Source: an uncultured Oscillibacter sp.
Lineage (GTDB): Bacteria > Bacillota > Clostridia > Oscillospirales > Oscillospiraceae
Assembly: GCA_946183715.1 (NCBI GenBank)
Contig: CAMHDB010000103.1
Span: 1-6,808, forward strand
Reading direction: 5' to 3'
Length of the DNA stretch: 6,808 nucleotides
A program made the position numbers and the translations under genes. Below are positions 5,317 to 6,808 of this stretch, piece by piece (position 1 is the first letter of the stretch; each line of letters starts with the position of its first letter). The notes beneath the pieces were generated by a model. That model searched no databases, had not been told where the DNA came from, and saw only the letters and a list, made by a program, of their open reading frames with translations.

Positions 5317-5909
5317 CGGTCGAAGGCGAAGACCCAGTAGTCGCGGGCGCCGATTCTGGCCGGGGACGCCAGACAGAACAGCTCCGGAAGCGGAAACGGC
5401 GCGTTTTCGTCGCGCAAGAGCGCCACGCGGCGGCGCTCTCCGTCCGTGATTGTCAGGGCGTCGCGGACGTTCCGCGACTGCCGCCGGAAGCGTCGTGTCC
5501 GGAACAGCGGCCCGTCTCCGGCGCGCGTCCACGCCTCCGGCGGGGGTTCGTGCGGTTGTCCCGTGCCATTCGCCGGGCTTGCGGTTGCCGTCTCCGTAGT
5601 ACTCGCCGGGGTTCTGTCCGGCGCTGTGGTATTCGCCGGGGGTTCGTCCGACGCCGGGCGTATCTCCACCCGCGACAGCGCCCCCACTTTCGACAGCGCC
5701 TGCCGCGAGAACCGCCGCGAAATCACGCTCTCCCCGCCGACAGGCTCCAGCGTCCCGATACGTATTTCCCCGCGCTCCCCGACGGCCCACGCGCGCCATA
5801 TCCCGCGCCGCGACGCCACCCGTACACGCAGACAGGTGTAAAGCCGCTCCTGTTCCGCGTCGGCCTCCCCGACGCGCTCCCCGCCGCACAGTATCGGAAG
5901 TCTGTCCAT
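5295..5909 (-). CDS. Uncharacterised 204-residue protein, operon partner of the M19 dipeptidase
   Basis: I do not recognise a named family. The frame is open far upstream through the dipeptidase, but the ATG at 5907-5909, 20 bases after the dipeptidase stop and seven bases after a G6 run (5917-5922), is the sensible start. There is no signal peptide or membrane segment. An N-terminal beta-rich part (about 1-85: [34 protein letters not shown]) is joined by a Pro/Thr/Ala-rich, probably disordered linker (about 86-127) to a C-terminal part (about 128-204) ending in [15 protein letters not shown]. The regular Arg/Trp/Gly-rich strand pattern and sensible composition favour this frame over the plus-strand frames across it. 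The linker holds a degenerate repeat. Its role is unknown; co-transcription with a dipeptidase is the only clue. It overlaps nrdR by 22 bases at the 3' end. Confidence 0.75.
   Translation of the reverse strand: MDRLPILCGGERVGEADAEQERLYTCLRVRVASRRGIWRAWAVGERGEIRIGTLEPVGGESVISRRFSRQALSKVGALSRVEIRPASDEPPANTTAPDRTPASTTETATASPANGTGQPHEPPPEAWTRAGDGPLFRTRRFRRQSRNVRDALTITDGERRRVALLRDENAPFPLPELFCLASPARIGARDYWVFAFDRQEWPVL
5544..5639 (-). repeat. Degenerate ~10-residue repeat in the hypothetical protein's linker
   Basis: Residues 91-122 read as three diverged copies starting PANTT, PASTT and PANGT, each 10-11 residues. The DNA shows a matching pattern of CTCGCCGGG / TTCGCCGGG words at about 30-base spacing (5574, 5602, 5632). 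This suggests past tandem duplication in a flexible linker. Confidence 0.6.
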
Positions 5910-5929
5910 GTCCCCGCCCCCCGTCGCTG

Positions 5930-6805
5930 CTATGCTATGCCCAGAAACCGCGAGAGATTCCCGTAAAAGATATCGTGAATCAGGGGCTTCCCGTATCCGT
6001 GGCGCTCCATGCCAAGGGCCAACTGTTCCATATCCTCCACGCCGTCGAGGCCCCCGGCCCCCGTGATTCCGCCGTCCCAGTCGGAACCCAGCCCGACGCA
6101 GTGCGCGCCGTCCATGTCGAGGAAGCGGTCGAAGTGTCGCAGTACGGCTTCTAGGGAACCGTCGCCGCCGACGAACGCCCGGTAGACGTTCACGCCCACA
6201 AAGCCGCCGCTGTCGCGGATGACCCGGAACTGGTCGTCGGTCAAATTGCGCGTGTGCGGACACACCGCCCGACTGTTCGAGTGGCTCGCCAACAGCGGCG
6301 CAAGTCCCATTTCGGCTACGTCGAACACGCCCCTGTCCGACAGGTGCGACATGTCCATAAAGATACCCAATTCCGCCGCGCGCCGCACGAACGCCCGGCC
6401 CAAGTTCGAAAGCCCCCGCTCCGGCGCCTCCGCGTGACTGCCCGAAAGCCCGTTCGCGTGGTTCCACGTCAGATTGACCGCGTACACGCCCCACGCTTTC
6501 GCCTCGTCCAGACGCCCCGGGTCACAGTCGAGAAGCTCCCCGCCCTCTATAGACAGCACCGCGCGGCGCATTTTCTCCGGATACCGTTCCTTTTCCCGTT
6601 TGAACAGCGCCGCCTGACGCCGCACAACGTCCGCGAGATTCGGCGTTTTCGCGCTGTCGGCGAAAATCGCAAAGACCTGTCCGGACGGCTCGTAGCGTGA
6701 CAGCCGCTCCAAATTACACTGCCCCGACGCGTCCAGCAGACTTTCCCCGGTTTCCAGACAGCGGCTTAACGTGTCACAGTGCGCGTCGAAATACGCCAGT
6801 TTCAT
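5930..6805 (-). CDS. Peptidase M19 (membrane/renal dipeptidase family), cytoplasmic form
   Basis: The 291-residue zinc dipeptidase has family motifs in order: DAHCD (His9, Asp11), SIEGGE (bridging Glu87), TWNHANG (about 113-119), MSH (His154), SHSNSRA (His175), HTRN (Arg186, substrate-binding position) and GSDWDGG (Asp242). These are the expected binuclear zinc ligands and catalytic residues, so the enzyme should be active. M19 enzymes hydrolyse dipeptides, sometimes with a D-residue at the C-terminal position, and some cleave beta-lactams; the substrate here is not shown. There is no signal peptide, so it is probably cytosolic. MKLAYFDAHCD is a natural start, but only three bases lie upstream in the window, so the ribosome site and any earlier start cannot be checked. 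The length is slightly short compared with the ~310-400 residues of many members. It is followed after 20 bases by the hypothetical gene, probably in one operon. Confidence 0.94.
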   Translation of the reverse strand: MKLAYFDAHCDTLSRCLETGESLLDASGQCNLERLSRYEPSGQVFAIFADSAKTPNLADVVRRQAALFKREKERYPEKMRRAVLSIEGGELLDCDPGRLDEAKAWGVYAVNLTWNHANGLSGSHAEAPERGLSNLGRAFVRRAAELGIFMDMSHLSDRGVFDVAEMGLAPLLASHSNSRAVCPHTRNLTDDQFRVIRDSGGFVGVNVYRAFVGGDGSLEAVLRHFDRFLDMDGAHCVGLGSDWDGGITGAGGLDGVEDMEQLALGMERHGYGKPLIHDIFYGNLSRFLGIA

Positions 6806-6808
6806 ATT

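Noticed and set aside
5910..6494. Extension of the hypothetical protein's frame to an ATG at 6494
   Set aside because: This would overlap most of the M19 dipeptidase out of frame; the translated part is Arg/Gly-rich noise. The ATG at 5909 fits the operon spacing.

Overview
The window reads as a GC-rich, Gram-positive-type chromosome segment. The best guess is a low-oxygen gut-type member of the Clostridia (Oscillospiraceae-like). This rests on several things: strong AGGAGG-type ribosome binding sites, sigma-A-like promoters, two exported proteins ending in S-layer homology (SLH) repeats, a small cysteine-rich DUF1540 protein typical of Clostridia, and a stand-alone nrdR. The taxon is an inference from gene content and composition; no marker here is decisive.

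Layout, left to right. (1) The 3' end of an SLH-anchored exported protein lies on the + strand (to 820). It converges on a minus-strand pair, an NfeD-like membrane protein (1876-2307) followed 21 bases later by an SPFH/stomatin-QmcA protein (910-1854). The converging transcripts share a two-way hairpin terminator (865-896). (2) A short regulatory gap separates the nfeD-SPFH operon from the divergent DUF1540 gene (2506-2682). (3) DUF1540 converges on a large minus-strand gene (2736-4502) for a secreted polysaccharide deacetylase with two chitobiase-type beta-sandwich repeats and three SLH repeats. A 15-bp perfect hairpin lies between them. (4) A 337-base divergent intergenic region (4503-4839) holds the promoters of the deacetylase and nrdR, an unexplained terminator-like hairpin and a 12-bp palindrome. 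(5) nrdR (4840-5316, +) overlaps the end of a minus-strand hypothetical gene (5295-5909) tail to tail. That gene appears to be in an operon behind an M19 dipeptidase (5930-6805), which begins at the right edge.

How the genes relate: the left and centre are mostly cell-envelope functions, namely two wall-anchored SLH proteins, a wall or glycan deacetylase, and an NfeD/SPFH membrane-microdomain pair. The right side carries the ribonucleotide-reductase regulator and a cytoplasmic peptidase operon. Nothing here looks like a mobile element, CRISPR array, rRNA or tRNA. I see no strong case for a wholly new system. The points most worth a second look are the nrdR/hypothetical stop-codon hairpin overlap, the unexplained hairpin and palindrome between divergent promoters, a sigma-G-like promoter before DUF1540, and the uncharacterised 204-residue partner of the dipeptidase.
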